Shown here: positions 24,704 through 33,516 of the stretch, piece after piece
How positions within the stretch are numbered: the first letter of the stretch is position 1
Layout of the letters: each line of letters begins with the position of its first letter
NCBI GenBank assembly: GCA_017303335.1
Contig: JAFLBK010000001.1
Location: 67,001 to 131,000 of the forward strand
Reading direction: 5' to 3'
DNA from: Chitinophagales bacterium
Lineage (GTDB): Bacteria; Bacteroidota; Bacteroidia; Chitinophagales; Chitinophagaceae
Length of the DNA: 64,000 nucleotides
Made by a program: the position numbers and the translations under genes
Notes under the pieces: generated by a model
The model's input: the letters and a program-made list of their open reading frames with translations, nothing else
Told to the model about the DNA's origin: nothing
The model's database searches: none

Positions 24704-24816
24704 GTGGTTTCATCCATGATTTCCTGTATGTGCAAGGGAAGATATTTTCCCCTACAGGCACCATTGCGGGCTGCGGGTTACTGCCCGTGGTGATCGGTTA
24801 TACAGCCGATATGTGC

Positions 24817-25785
24817 TTAACGTGCGAACGACACCGTGCAGTTGGCTGTAGTGCCGCTTATGCCGAGCTCATCGGCTGCCGCGTTACTGATCAGCACCAG
24901 CAGGCCATTGTTCTGTTTGAGATCGGGGAGCTGGTCAAGCACTTTCGCGTATACAAATTTGCCGGTAGCGGGCGAGCTTATTTTGAGAATGGTTCCGGGG
25001 TTTGCGTTATTGAACAGGCAGAAGTATTTTCCATCATTCCAGCCGCTGGTGCTTTTGAATACGCCAAGACTTCCTTCTTCGCTCACCACGCCGCCCTGCG
25101 CCTGCTCATCGAACAGGGATTTGAAAACGCCTCCTTTGGTACTGCGTGCAGATAAGGGAACGGATGGTTTGGTTTCCGGCACCACCGCTTCCCGGGTTTC
25201 TTTCACCGGCTCCTTCTTCACTACTTCGTTTGTCGCCGGCTTTTCATCCTTTTCAACAGGCATCCGCGGGGTGTCTTTTGTTCCCTGCTTATACCCCACG
25301 ATCAAACTGGCTCCTTCAGTAACTCCGTCGCCGGTAAGGTTATTCCATTTTTTCAGGTCATCGATCGTAATGCCCGGGTACAAGGTGGTAATATGATACA
25401 GTGTTTCCTTCTTCGCAACTTTATGATAAACCGGTGTGCCCCGTTCGGTTTTGGTTTCCGCAACCGGCGCCGGCGTTGGTTTTGTTTCCGTTTTCGCTAC
25501 AGGTGTTTCTGTCTTCGGCTGTTCGGTTTTTACAGCAGGGGCGCCCGTAACCTGTTCGAGCGTGGTTCCCTTGGGCGGTATTTTCAGCACCTGGCCAATG
25601 GTAAGGCCCTTGTCGTAGTCGATATTGTTGTAGTTCGCCAGCACGCGGCCGTTCACCTCATACATACGCCCGATGCTGCTCAGGTTTTCTTTTGGCCCGA
25701 CTGTATGCATTTTCACCGGCTTGATCGGCTTTTGCGCCCATGCAAAAAAAGGCGCCAGGAGAAGTACGAACAATAGTTTTTTCAT
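24817..25785 (-). CDS. Secreted LysM protein with RlpA-like C-terminal domain
   Basis: 322 aa with a signal peptide (LLFVLLLAPFFAWAQ). LysM 1 is at about residues 26-70 (HTVGPKENLSSIGRMYEVNG) and LysM 2 at about 119-165 (YHKVAKKETLYHITTLYPGI). They are joined by a Pro/Thr/Lys/Glu-rich linker; a second low-complexity linker leads to a C-terminal domain at about 235-322 (GKYFCLFNNANPGTILKISS, FVYAKVLDQLPDLKQNNGLL) that looks like a double-psi beta-barrel. It should bind peptidoglycan in the periplasm or at the surface; catalysis is uncertain. The 113-nt gap to the TIR gene shows weak inverted repeats but no T-tract. Confidence 0.85.
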   Translation of the reverse strand: MKKLLFVLLLAPFFAWAQKPIKPVKMHTVGPKENLSSIGRMYEVNGRVLANYNNIDYDKGLTIGQVLKIPPKGTTLEQVTGAPAVKTEQPKTETPVAKTETKPTPAPVAETKTERGTPVYHKVAKKETLYHITTLYPGITIDDLKKWNNLTGDGVTEGASLIVGYKQGTKDTPRMPVEKDEKPATNEVVKKEPVKETREAVVPETKPSVPLSARSTKGGVFKSLFDEQAQGGVVSEEGSLGVFKSTSGWNDGKYFCLFNNANPGTILKISSPATGKFVYAKVLDQLPDLKQNNGLLVLISNAAADELGISGTTANCTVSFAR

Positions 25786-25840
25786 CTTTCAAAGGAGTTG
25801 TATTTACAAATATCCGAAATAAACCGGGTTGAGAAACAGG

Positions 25841-27244
25841 TCACTTGTTAAGAATACGCCACGAAGCCGGGTAGTAATTGTTGATGCGGTTACCCAGCAT
25901 TTTTATCCATCCTAACGGCAATCCGGTAAAACGGAGCAGGGCCCAACCCTTGAATTCAGTATCGATCCGGATCGCTTCCCGCCGTAAATAATCCAGGGCC
26001 GTTGTTTCATCCACATCAAAGCCGGGAACTGTTGCATTAATAAGCGTACTCACCGCCAGTTCATGTTCAGGTACCAACTCCTCCCGTATGACCGTACCCA
26101 TGCGTACCCCCGCTTTCCGGATGTACAAAGAAGATTGCAGGATCCGCAAGTCATCTTCCCTGCTTGCAGGTAGAGTAATCAACTGATCCTGCTGGCGGAT
26201 AAAAAAATACCGGTCGGGTTCACGGAGAAAAGGCCGCAGCACTTCCCGTTCCTTCTTACTAACGGAGTCGCTGCCTGTTTTATGTTTTGTTCCCGGCGTT
26301 TTTACGGTTTCTCCTCCGCTTGTTTTCCGGAATGCCGCGATAAAGAATCCTTCCCCTTTCAGTTTATCGGGATAAAAACGATACCCAGGCGCCTTATGCT
26401 TTTCCGAAACCGTTTCCACGATACCCCACGCCTCTTCGATGGGCACCTGCAAACCGGTCATACCGAATTCGGCGCAGAGCCAATCGCCGATCGCCTCGTC
26501 TTCTTCGGGCGAATAGGAACAGGTGGAATAGATCAGTATGCCGCCTTTTTTCAACGCGGGCATCACGTCGGCGAGTATCCGCTGCTGGCGCTGGCTGCAC
26601 AAAACCACGTTCGCCTCACTCCATTCGTTGATGGCTTCCGGATCCTTGCGGAACAAACCGCTTCCGCTGCAAGGCGCATCCACTACCACCAGGTCGAAAT
26701 AAGATTCCAGCCGCTGAAAATCCCGCGGGTCGTTATTGGTTACGATCACATTGGCAGCGCCCCATTTGCTGATGTTTTCGGCAAGTATATTCACCCGGGT
26801 CTTGATCACTTCATTACTCACCAGTATACTTTCCGGGGAAAGCAGCGATTGCAGCAGGGTCGATTTGCCGCCCGGCGCCGCACAGAGATCCAATACCCGC
26901 AAGGGTTCTTTTACATCAAGCGTGGCCCCGACTACCTCTTCCAAAAACATACTGCTGGCTTCCTGTACATAGTAAGCGCCCGCGTGAAAAAGCGGATCGA
27001 GTGTAAAGGAAGGACGCAGGGGCAAATAATAACCCTGGCTGCTCCAGGGAATTCTCTCAGGTTGCGGACCTGCCTGTAAGGCAGGCAGGTTGCTGGTTAT
27101 GTGTTGCGAACTGAATGCCTTTTGAGGATTCAGCCGTATGGAGGTAACCGGGGCTTCCTGCGCATGCACCGTTGTAAACGCCGCCGCGTCAAAACCGGGC
27201 AGGCCTTGTAAGGATCGGATCAATGCATCGGGAAGTATCGCCAC
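25841..27244 (-). CDS. rsmF: rRNA cytosine-C5 methyltransferase, RsmF/NOP2-Sun family
   Basis: 467 aa from a GTG at 27244; no ATG is near. SAM-binding segment LDLCAAPGGKSTLLQSLL, catalytic VVVDAPCSGSGLFRKDPEAI with the PC motif Cys, and STCSYSPEEDEAIGDWL with the TCS Cys define an RNA m5C methyltransferase. The C-terminal PUA-like region (TALDYLRREAIRIDTEFKGW, LPLGWIKMLGNRINNYYPAS) matches RsmF. Residues 52-59 near the N-terminus are encoded by a palindromic repeat (27069-27089). The exact rRNA position is inferred from family. Confidence 0.88.
   Translation of the reverse strand: MAILPDALIRSLQGLPGFDAAAFTTVHAQEAPVTSIRLNPQKAFSSQHITSNLPALQAGPQPERIPWSSQGYYLPLRPSFTLDPLFHAGAYYVQEASSMFLEEVVGATLDVKEPLRVLDLCAAPGGKSTLLQSLLSPESILVSNEVIKTRVNILAENISKWGAANVIVTNNDPRDFQRLESYFDLVVVDAPCSGSGLFRKDPEAINEWSEANVVLCSQRQQRILADVMPALKKGGILIYSTCSYSPEEDEAIGDWLCAEFGMTGLQVPIEEAWGIVETVSEKHKAPGYRFYPDKLKGEGFFIAAFRKTSGGETVKTPGTKHKTGSDSVSKKEREVLRPFLREPDRYFFIRQQDQLITLPASREDDLRILQSSLYIRKAGVRMGTVIREELVPEHELAVSTLINATVPGFDVDETTALDYLRREAIRIDTEFKGWALLRFTGLPLGWIKMLGNRINNYYPASWRILNK
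27069..27089 (-). repeat. Palindromic repeat copy embedded in rsmF
   Basis: 21 nt with arms CCTGCCTG / CAGGCAGG around a 5-nt centre, encoding residues 52-59 of RsmF between two poorly conserved stretches. It is the same family as 22376-22396 (inside fmt) and 38913-38932 (intergenic). Confidence 0.7.
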
Positions 27245-27313
27245 TGTTTCGGATTTATCCGGGTCAAGTTAGCTGATAATTTTTATTTTCGCCGACACAT
27301 ATTTCATTCGCTT

Positions 27314-27913
27314 ATGTCACTGCAACTCAACCGATCTGTTTTTGGCGATCCTGCGCATGCAGGCAATGTGCTCAGCCGCGAAGAAGCCTATGGGCTATTG
27401 AATGAATGGGTGAAGAACGAACGGCTTCAACTGCACATGAAACAGGTAGCGCACCTGATGCGGTGCTGGGCCGCGGAGAAAGAAGGACTCGGCGAAGCGG
27501 ATCAATGGCGCTGGGAAATGGCGGGCCTGTTACACGATGCCGACTGGGACCAATGGCCCGAACAGCACTGCAAAAAAATCATTGAAGAACTCGAAGCCCG
27601 CAGGATCGATCCGGAGATCATCCATGCCATCGCCAGCCATGGCCCCAATCATTTCGGCGTGGCGCCGGAAACAAAAATGGACAAGATGCTCTATGCCTTT
27701 GATGAGCTGAGCGGGCTCACGCATGCCTACAGCCTCATGCGCCCGGAAGGTTACGCCGGTATGGAATTGAAAGGGGTTAAAAAACGTTTCAAGGAAAAGG
27801 CTTTTGCGGCCAATGTGAACCGGGAGGAGATACAGGATGCCATGCAACGGGCAGGTGTTGAGTTGGAAAGCATCATGCAGTTTATCATCGAAAAGCAGGG
27901 AGCGGTCTGTTAA
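27314..27913 (+). CDS. HD-domain hydrolase
   Basis: 199 aa. The HD-superfamily ligands are visible: H of HMKQVAHLM, the HD pair in AGLLHDADWDQWPEQH, HAIASHGPNHFG and a later Asp in MLYAFDELSGLTHAYSLMRP. This is the small HDIG-like group annotated as phosphohydrolases. Substrate unknown. It is divergent from rsmF with a 69-nt gap and converges with the lipoprotein gene. Confidence 0.83.
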   Translation: MSLQLNRSVFGDPAHAGNVLSREEAYGLLNEWVKNERLQLHMKQVAHLMRCWAAEKEGLGEADQWRWEMAGLLHDADWDQWPEQHCKKIIEELEARRIDPEIIHAIASHGPNHFGVAPETKMDKMLYAFDELSGLTHAYSLMRPEGYAGMELKGVKKRFKEKAFAANVNREEIQDAMQRAGVELESIMQFIIEKQGAVC

Positions 27914-27919
27914 TCCTCT

Positions 27920-29005
27920 TTAATCGAATGTACTGAGTATATTATCAAGCTCCGCCTGGTTGAATTTTTTATTCGCCCGGTATAGCTTCACCAGGGAATC
28001 AACCTGTGCCTGGTTCTTATCCTGCATCTCGGTAACGATCAGTTCCTGGCAGCCCCGCTGAAAATCGGGCATACGTTTCATCAGGCGTTGCAGGCAGCCC
28101 TTACCGGTTGGAGTATCATTAAGCAGGTTGTACGACAGGTAGCGGTAGAAATCAAGAAAAGGATCTTTATTGATCTGTGAGTCGAGTGCGTTGATGGCGC
28201 CCAGCATTTTCACATAATCCTTTTGCAGGTAATAGCCATCGATCATCAGCAGGTTGATGTTGGGATCGGAAGGAAAGCGTTCCCGGTATTTGCGTATCGC
28301 CTCCGTGTACTGGTCTTCGGCAAGCCCCGAACTGATCATCACATCATACAACATCACCGGCTTCGTGCGCCGGATCGATTCCGGCAATTGTTCGAAACGC
28401 TTCTTCGCATCCGCGTGCTGGCCTCTTTGCATGAGCCGCTTGATCTCCTGGAGCGAATTCATCTGCCGCATATAATCGTCTTCCTCCTTCCCTTTCGCGT
28501 TGAAGAAACCGGCCAGCAGGGTACGCATGGTTTCTGCCAGGGTTTCGCCCGACAGGTAAATATAGATATCGGCCACCCGGCACTTGCCCTCCGATTTCAG
28601 CAATTCATAGTCGTGGTAATTCAACGAACTTTCCTTGGTATTGTAGAGGCGGAAGATGAGGTGATAGGTACCGTCTTTCTGATAATGCTTTACATAAGCG
28701 TACTGGTCCTGGTCGCTGATGGCGCCGGCGATCTTCTTACCGATATCCAGCTTCCCCTTGATCTCCTTACGCAGCCCCCGGGCTTCCCGGGTATCGGGCA
28801 GTTTCATGTGTTCCAGGAAAGCATCCTCGTCGAGGGCTTCGTCGAGAAAATCACCATTACCCCGTTTGATCGATTCTTCCAGTTGCCGGGCAAAATCCTT
28901 TACCTCGCTTTCGGAAAGTTTCTGCGGCGTGGGTTTACAGGCGTTGAGGAAAAGAAAAAGAATGAATAAACCGGGCAGTTGGTTTTTAAAGATCGGTAAC
29001 CGCAT
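27920..29005 (-). CDS. Lipoprotein with helical-repeat (TPR-like) C-terminal half
   Basis: 361 aa. A signal peptide with lipobox LFLNAC puts the lipidated Cys near residue 23. The N-terminal domain has a DUF-like alpha/beta look (VKHYQKDGTYHLIFRLYNTK). From about residue 190 helix pairs appear (AKKRFEQLPESIRRTKPVML, EDQYTEAIRKYRERFPSDPN, MLGAINALDSQINKDPFLDF), resembling TPRs. No specific function can be given. Confidence 0.72.
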   Translation of the reverse strand: MRLPIFKNQLPGLFILFLFLNACKPTPQKLSESEVKDFARQLEESIKRGNGDFLDEALDEDAFLEHMKLPDTREARGLRKEIKGKLDIGKKIAGAISDQDQYAYVKHYQKDGTYHLIFRLYNTKESSLNYHDYELLKSEGKCRVADIYIYLSGETLAETMRTLLAGFFNAKGKEEDDYMRQMNSLQEIKRLMQRGQHADAKKRFEQLPESIRRTKPVMLYDVMISSGLAEDQYTEAIRKYRERFPSDPNINLLMIDGYYLQKDYVKMLGAINALDSQINKDPFLDFYRYLSYNLLNDTPTGKGCLQRLMKRMPDFQRGCQELIVTEMQDKNQAQVDSLVKLYRANKKFNQAELDNILSTFD

Positions 29006-29069
29006 GTTTTTGATTTTAAGATACGGTATACCGGCTGGAAAAGAAAATAAAAAGAAGAAGGTTCGCGGC

Positions 29070-30503
29070 TTAGATGCTTTTCACTTCAGCGCAGAGGTCC
29101 TGCAGCACTTTCTTCGCATCGCCGAAAAGCATGCTTGTCTTGGGTTGGAAGAAGAGGTCGTTCTCGATGCCCGCATAACCGGGCTTCATGCTGCGTTTAT
29201 TCACGATCACGGTTTTGGCCAGCTCCACATCCAGGATGGGCATTCCGTATATGGGAGAAGCGGGATCTGTTTTTGCCGCGGGGTTTACCACGTCGTTGGC
29301 TCCGAGAATGAGCACCACATCGCAGGTTTTGAATTCATCGTTGGCCTGCTCCATCTCCAGCAGCTTCTCATAAGGCACATCGGCTTCGGCAAGCAATACG
29401 TTCATATGCCCGGGCATACGGCCCGCCACCGGGTGAATGGCGTATTTTACTTCCACGCCCTTGTCTTCCAGGATTTTTTCCAGTTCATGACAGGTATGCT
29501 GTGCCTGCGCAACGGCCAGTCCGTACCCGGGAACGATCATTACTTTATTGGCATAGGCCATTACCATGGCCGTATCGCTCAGGCTGATCTCTTTGTGGCT
29601 GCCCTGTTCTTTTTTACCACCTGCCGCCCCCGTTGTTCCACCGCCACCGAAGGAGCCGATGAGTACATTGGTAAGTGAGCGGTTCATGGCCTTGCACATG
29701 AGGATGGTAAGCAGGGTGCCCGCCGCACCTACAAGGATACCGCCGGTAAGCATGGCTTTATTATCGTAAAGAAAACCGCCGCAGGCTGCCGCCACACCGG
29801 TGAATGAGTTCAGTAATGAGATCACTACGGGCATGTCGGCGCCGCCGATCGGCATTACAAACAATATCCCGTAAATGAAGGCGAAGAAACCGATGAGTAT
29901 GAACGGAAGATAAATCGTTCCGACTGTTGAACGATAGGCGAATACCGCGGCGGCCAGCGTAAGCGCCAGCACAATCATGTTTACAATATGCTGCCCCTTG
30001 AATGAAAAATCTTTTACCCGGCCATTGAGTTTACCCCAGGCGATGATGCTTCCGGTGTACGAGATGGTGCCGATGATGGCTCCCGCGGCGATGGTAATAT
30101 AGCTGCCCATGGGAATGATATCGGCAAAGGCCGTATCGGGCGAAGCCTTGTGCAATTCGTAGATATGGTAGAATTCAGCGGCCGAGATCAGGGCTGCACA
30201 GGCGCCGCCCATGCCATTGAACAGGCTGACCATTTCTGGCATGGCCGTCATCTTTACTTTTTTGGCGGCGAGCGTTCCCACAACGGCCCCGATGAGCAGG
30301 CCCCCGAATATCCAGGCGTAATTGTGCAGTTTTTGTCCTTCGCTTTCGTAGAGAAAAATGGTTCCCAGTATCGCGATGGTCATACCGGCCGCGGCTACAA
30401 GGTTTCCTTTACGGGCCGAAGCGGGGTTAGACAGCATCTTCAGTCCGATGATGAAGGTAACGGAAGCGATTAAATAGCAGATCGTAAGTAAATTCAGTTC
30501 CAT
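29070..30503 (-). CDS. pntB: NAD(P) transhydrogenase subunit beta
   Basis: 477 aa, usual size. Multiple membrane helices occupy residues 1-260. The C-terminal NADP-binding domain III (VMAYANKVMIVPGYGLAVAQ, HPVAGRMPGHMNVLLAEADV, DVVLILGANDVVNPAAKTDP, GYAGIENDLFF) is complete. With PntAA and PntAB it couples hydride transfer from NADH to NADP+ to proton entry. It is last in the three-gene operon; the 76-nt spacer before it holds an AAGTGAAAAGTAAAAA repeat. Confidence 0.95.
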   Translation of the reverse strand: MELNLLTICYLIASVTFIIGLKMLSNPASARKGNLVAAAGMTIAILGTIFLYESEGQKLHNYAWIFGGLLIGAVVGTLAAKKVKMTAMPEMVSLFNGMGGACAALISAAEFYHIYELHKASPDTAFADIIPMGSYITIAAGAIIGTISYTGSIIAWGKLNGRVKDFSFKGQHIVNMIVLALTLAAAVFAYRSTVGTIYLPFILIGFFAFIYGILFVMPIGGADMPVVISLLNSFTGVAAACGGFLYDNKAMLTGGILVGAAGTLLTILMCKAMNRSLTNVLIGSFGGGGTTGAAGGKKEQGSHKEISLSDTAMVMAYANKVMIVPGYGLAVAQAQHTCHELEKILEDKGVEVKYAIHPVAGRMPGHMNVLLAEADVPYEKLLEMEQANDEFKTCDVVLILGANDVVNPAAKTDPASPIYGMPILDVELAKTVIVNKRSMKPGYAGIENDLFFQPKTSMLFGDAKKVLQDLCAEVKSI

Positions 30504-30509
30504 GAGACC

Positions 30510-30525
30510 AAGTGAAAAGTAAAAA
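30510..30525. repeat. AAGTGAAAAGTAAAAA repeat copy upstream of pntB
   Basis: Identical 16-mer to 17561-17576, and one base different from 33448-33463. All three lie within about 25 nt upstream of a start codon on the minus strand (pntB, pepT, folA). The rest of the pntAB/pntB spacer carries the words TTTTTGTTTTTGACG and TTTGACTTATT. Confidence 0.65.
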
Positions 30526-30579
30526 GGGAAAAGGCAATGCCTATGACCCGGTTACTTTTTGTTTTTGACGTTTGACTTA

Positions 30580-30888
30580 TTATTTTTTCTTCTTGAACAT
30601 CTCCAGCATCCGGTCGGTAACCACAAACCCGCCCACCACGTTCAGCGTTCCGAGTATCACGGCGAGAAATCCGAGTACCAGGGCGAAGTAATTATCCGGT
30701 TCCGCCTTGCCCATTACAATGATGGCACCGATGATCACAACGCCATGAATGGCATTGGCGCCGCTCATGAGGGGGGTGTGCAGTACGCTCGGCACATGGC
30801 CGATCACTTCAATGCCCACGAAGATCATCAGGATCACGATGTAGATGATCTGCTGGTTTTCGGATACCCAGTTGAGGATGCTTTCCAT
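30580..30888 (-). CDS. pntAB: NAD(P) transhydrogenase subunit alpha part 2 (membrane)
   Basis: 102 aa with three membrane segments (IIYIVILMIFVGIEVIG, GVVIIGAIIVMGKA, ALVLGFLAVILGTLNVVG). It includes the conserved VPSVLHTPLMSGANAIHGVV that lines the proton path. It is the separate form of the C-terminal part of E. coli PntA, as in Rhodospirillum rubrum. It is 4 nt downstream of pntAA. Confidence 0.94.
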   Translation of the reverse strand: MESILNWVSENQQIIYIVILMIFVGIEVIGHVPSVLHTPLMSGANAIHGVVIIGAIIVMGKAEPDNYFALVLGFLAVILGTLNVVGGFVVTDRMLEMFKKKK

Positions 30889-30892
30889 ACAA

Positions 30893-32014
30893 TCAGTTTA
30901 TGAGTTCTTTTACCCGGTTATGAATGACCTGTTGTTTATCGGTGATGCAGGTACCCAATACCAGGTCGTCGTCGAAGTTGAGGTTCAACTGTCCTTCTTT
31001 GGTGATCACCAGTTGCAGGAAGTTGAGAATATTCTTGCCGTACAGTTTGCTGGCGTCGCTGGGCATGGTCGATGCGAGACCGGAGTTTCCCACGATGCGT
31101 ACGCCGTTGTAGTGCACGGTTTCATTGTTCTTTGTTTGTTCGGTATTGCCGCCGGTGGCTGCCGCCAGGTCGATGATCACCGATCCGTTCTTCATCGAAT
31201 TGAGCATATCGGTGGTGATCAGTATCGGGGCCTTCCTGCCCGGTATCTGTGCCGTGGTGATGACAATATCCGCTTTGGCCACGCTTTCAGCGATCTTCGC
31301 CTTCTGGCGTTTCATGAATTCTTCGGATTGTTCCACCGCGTAACCGCCCGCCTTGCTGGCATCGGCAGCGCCTTCCACTTCAATGAATTTGGCGCCGAGG
31401 CTCATCACTTCTTCCTTCACAGCGGGTCGTGTATCGAACACTTCCACCACAGCGCCCAAACGCCGCGATGTAGCGATCGCCTGCAAACCGGCAACCCCTG
31501 CCCCCAGGATCAGCATCTTGGCAGGAGGAATGCTTCCGGCGGCCGTCATGAACATCGGAAAATATTTCGGGAAAAGATTGGCCGCCTCCAATACCGCTTT
31601 ATACCCGGCGATGTTGGCCTGGCTGCTGAGCACATCCATGCTCTGCGCCCGGGTGGTGCGTGGCAGCATATCCATACTGAAGATGGTCAGTCCTTTTTCG
31701 GCCAGTTCTTTCATCTGCGCCGCCTGGAACAGCGGTTGGTACACACCCAGCAATACCTTCGATGACAGGGCCGACAGTTCGGCGCTGGCCGGAAGCTGGA
31801 TCGACAAAACGATATCGCTGCTTTGCAGCACTTCCTGGCGGGAGCAAACAGTGGCGCCGGCCTCGGTATACTTACCGTCGGCGGCAAAAGCCTGTTCACC
31901 GGCACCGCGTTCGATGCAGACATCTACGTTCCATTTTTTTAATGCAGCGATGTGTTCAGGAAGTAAGGAAACACGGGTTTCGGCAGGTGGCTCTTTTAAA
32001 ACACCAATTCTCAT
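30893..32014 (-). CDS. pntAA: NAD(P) transhydrogenase subunit alpha part 1 (NAD-binding)
   Basis: 373 aa, cytoplasmic domain I. The start MRIGVLKEPPAETRVSLLPE is typical of the AlaDH/PNT family. The Rossmann site is ILGAGVAGLQAIATSRRLGA, and ITTAQIPGRKAPILITTDML and VIDLAAATGGNTEQTKNNET follow. It binds NAD(H). It is first in the pntAA-pntAB-pntB operon. Confidence 0.95.
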   Translation of the reverse strand: MRIGVLKEPPAETRVSLLPEHIAALKKWNVDVCIERGAGEQAFAADGKYTEAGATVCSRQEVLQSSDIVLSIQLPASAELSALSSKVLLGVYQPLFQAAQMKELAEKGLTIFSMDMLPRTTRAQSMDVLSSQANIAGYKAVLEAANLFPKYFPMFMTAAGSIPPAKMLILGAGVAGLQAIATSRRLGAVVEVFDTRPAVKEEVMSLGAKFIEVEGAADASKAGGYAVEQSEEFMKRQKAKIAESVAKADIVITTAQIPGRKAPILITTDMLNSMKNGSVIIDLAAATGGNTEQTKNNETVHYNGVRIVGNSGLASTMPSDASKLYGKNILNFLQLVITKEGQLNLNFDDDLVLGTCITDKQQVIHNRVKELIN

Positions 32015-32112
32015 AAAAGCAATTGTATCCTCTAAGGTAACGAAAAAGCGTCTACCGGATCGAGGAGAATTACCCTTTTTTTGATCCGCATGATGACAAT
32101 CATGCAGGCCTG

Positions 32113-32910
32113 TCAGAACCGGATACTGAAATGCTGCGGACTTTTGAAATCGGGATTGACAAATACCAGCCCGATGAAGAAAAGATCGATGGTAAGCGTC
32201 ACCGACGGATGCTGTTTGATGGTTTCCCAGGCCTCTTCCATCCCGGCGCTCCAGTGTATATCATCGAAGATGAAGATGCTGGAAGCCGTGGAATGATCGA
32301 GCAGTTGCTGGAAATAATCCAGCGTGGGTTCCTTGCGGTGGTTGCCATCCACAAAGGCCATATCCACCTGCCAGAGGGTGTGCAGCAGCGGAGGCAGTGT
32401 TTGGGAAAAATCGCCTTCGGCGAGATGGATGTTTTCCAGTTCCAGTTCGGCGAAATTGCGCCGGGCGATGGCGGCGATGCTTTTTGATCCTTCGCAGGTA
32501 AGTAATTTGACAGCGGGGTTGGCAGCGGCCAGGTAAGCGCTGGTTATGCCGAAGGAAGTACCCAGTTCGATGATGGTCTTTGGCTTGTAATACCGGGCGA
32601 TGCGGAACAAAAGCTGCGCATACTTCTTTGGCTTGAGTGATGACCGGGCGATCTGCTTCACCACCCGCTCGCTGGTTTTGATCACTGCCGAACCGGCGCC
32701 CATATCTTCCACCGGGATGCGGGTATCGTCTGCCAGCAGTTTGCGGCGCTGGTTTTCGATCAGGGAATAAATCGGATACCGCTTCTTATCGTTGAGTACC
32801 TGTTCAATGAAATCGAACACAAAAGGCGAATGAACTCCATGCCCGCGGCCGCTCAACGCGGTGAGGCGATAGTGCAGGTATTTCTTGGCTAATTGTGAAC
32901 GGGAGAACAA
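32113..32910 (-). CDS. Class I SAM-dependent methyltransferase (O-methyltransferase-like)
   Basis: 265 aa from a TTG at 32910; no ATG lies near the conserved start FSRSQLAKKYLHYRLTALSG. Motif I is IIELGTSFGITSAYLAAANP with the acidic LLTCEGSKSIA after it. VDMAFVDGNHRKEPTLDYFQ resembles the metal-dependent O-methyltransferase motif. Substrate unknown. It stands 98 nt downstream of pntAA and about 200 nt upstream of nothing recognisably related; folA lies on its 5' side. Confidence 0.75.
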   Translation of the reverse strand: MFSRSQLAKKYLHYRLTALSGRGHGVHSPFVFDFIEQVLNDKKRYPIYSLIENQRRKLLADDTRIPVEDMGAGSAVIKTSERVVKQIARSSLKPKKYAQLLFRIARYYKPKTIIELGTSFGITSAYLAAANPAVKLLTCEGSKSIAAIARRNFAELELENIHLAEGDFSQTLPPLLHTLWQVDMAFVDGNHRKEPTLDYFQQLLDHSTASSIFIFDDIHWSAGMEEAWETIKQHPSVTLTIDLFFIGLVFVNPDFKSPQHFSIRF

Positions 32911-32916
32911 GTAAGA

Positions 32917-32941
32917 GTTAAGAATTAAAAATTAAGAATTA
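32917..32941. repeat. TTAAGAATTAAAAATTAAG word repeat
   Basis: Two AATTAAGAATT-type words back to back between the methyltransferase start and the folA stop. This is a simple AT-rich spacer element that also covers the last codon of folA. Confidence 0.5.
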
Positions 32942-33427
32942 TTTCCTCACCCAGGTCTGGAATGAATACGAATAAAGGTGTTTGTCGTCGGCTTCAAAAT
33001 CGAGGGCTGTTGCCAGCTGCCATTGCTGCGGATCCAGTGCCGGGAAAAAAGTATCTCCCTCCAGTTCCGCATGCACCCGGGTGAGATAAATTTTACCCGC
33101 CATCGGAAACGCCTGGTTATAGATCTCGCCGCCGCCGATGATGAAGATCTCGTTGCAATTTGTTTTTTCCGCTTTGCGGAGCGCATCGTTCAGATCAGAA
33201 GCCACCACCACCCCTTCCACTTTCCAGCCGGGCTGCCGGGTGATCACGATGTTGAATCGCCCCGGTAAGGGTTTGTTCACCGACTCAAATGTCTTCCTTC
33301 CCATGATCACGGGCATACCCCAGGTGGTATTTTTGAAAAATTTCAGATCATTGGGGAGGTGCCAGAGCAACTGGTTGTTTTTTCCAATAGCATTATTTTC
33401 GGCAGCAGCAACGATTAAGGAGAGCAT
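32939..33427 (-). CDS. folA: Dihydrofolate reductase
   Basis: 162 aa from the ATG at 33427. LIVAAAENNAIGKNNQLLWHLPNDLKFF split over the first 30 residues carries the Met20-loop WHLPNDLKFFK region with the catalytic Asp. TTWGMPVIMGRKTFESVNKP and IFIIGGGEIYNQAFPMAGKI are the NADPH-binding motifs. It makes tetrahydrofolate. thyA, which consumes folate and creates the need for this enzyme, is two genes upstream on the same strand, with an OmpA-family gene between them. Confidence 0.94.
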   Translation of the reverse strand: MLSLIVAAAENNAIGKNNQLLWHLPNDLKFFKNTTWGMPVIMGRKTFESVNKPLPGRFNIVITRQPGWKVEGVVVASDLNDALRKAEKTNCNEIFIIGGGEIYNQAFPMAGKIYLTRVHAELEGDTFFPALDPQQWQLATALDFEADDKHLYSYSFQTWVRK

Positions 33428-33447
33428 ATTACAAAGTCGGAATTCAA

Positions 33448-33505
33448 AAGTGAAAAGCAAAAATAGGAAACTTACATGCTCCTTATGCTTTTAGGTTTTC
33501 ACTTT
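33448..33505. repeat. Inverted word repeat upstream of folA
   Basis: AAGTGAAAAGCAAAAA at 33448-33463 is the third copy of the element also at 17561 and 30510. The opposite arm (TTTTCACTTTT, about 33495-33505) could pair with AAAAGTGAAAA, giving a weak stem. It lies between the OmpA gene and folA. Confidence 0.55.
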
Positions 33506-33516
33506 TCCTCTTTGAC

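Noticed and set aside
24704..24816. Terminator between the TIR and LysM genes
   Set aside because: Weak inverted repeats (CCTGTA/TACAGG with inner GGGAA/TTCCC) exist but have bulges and no T-tract.
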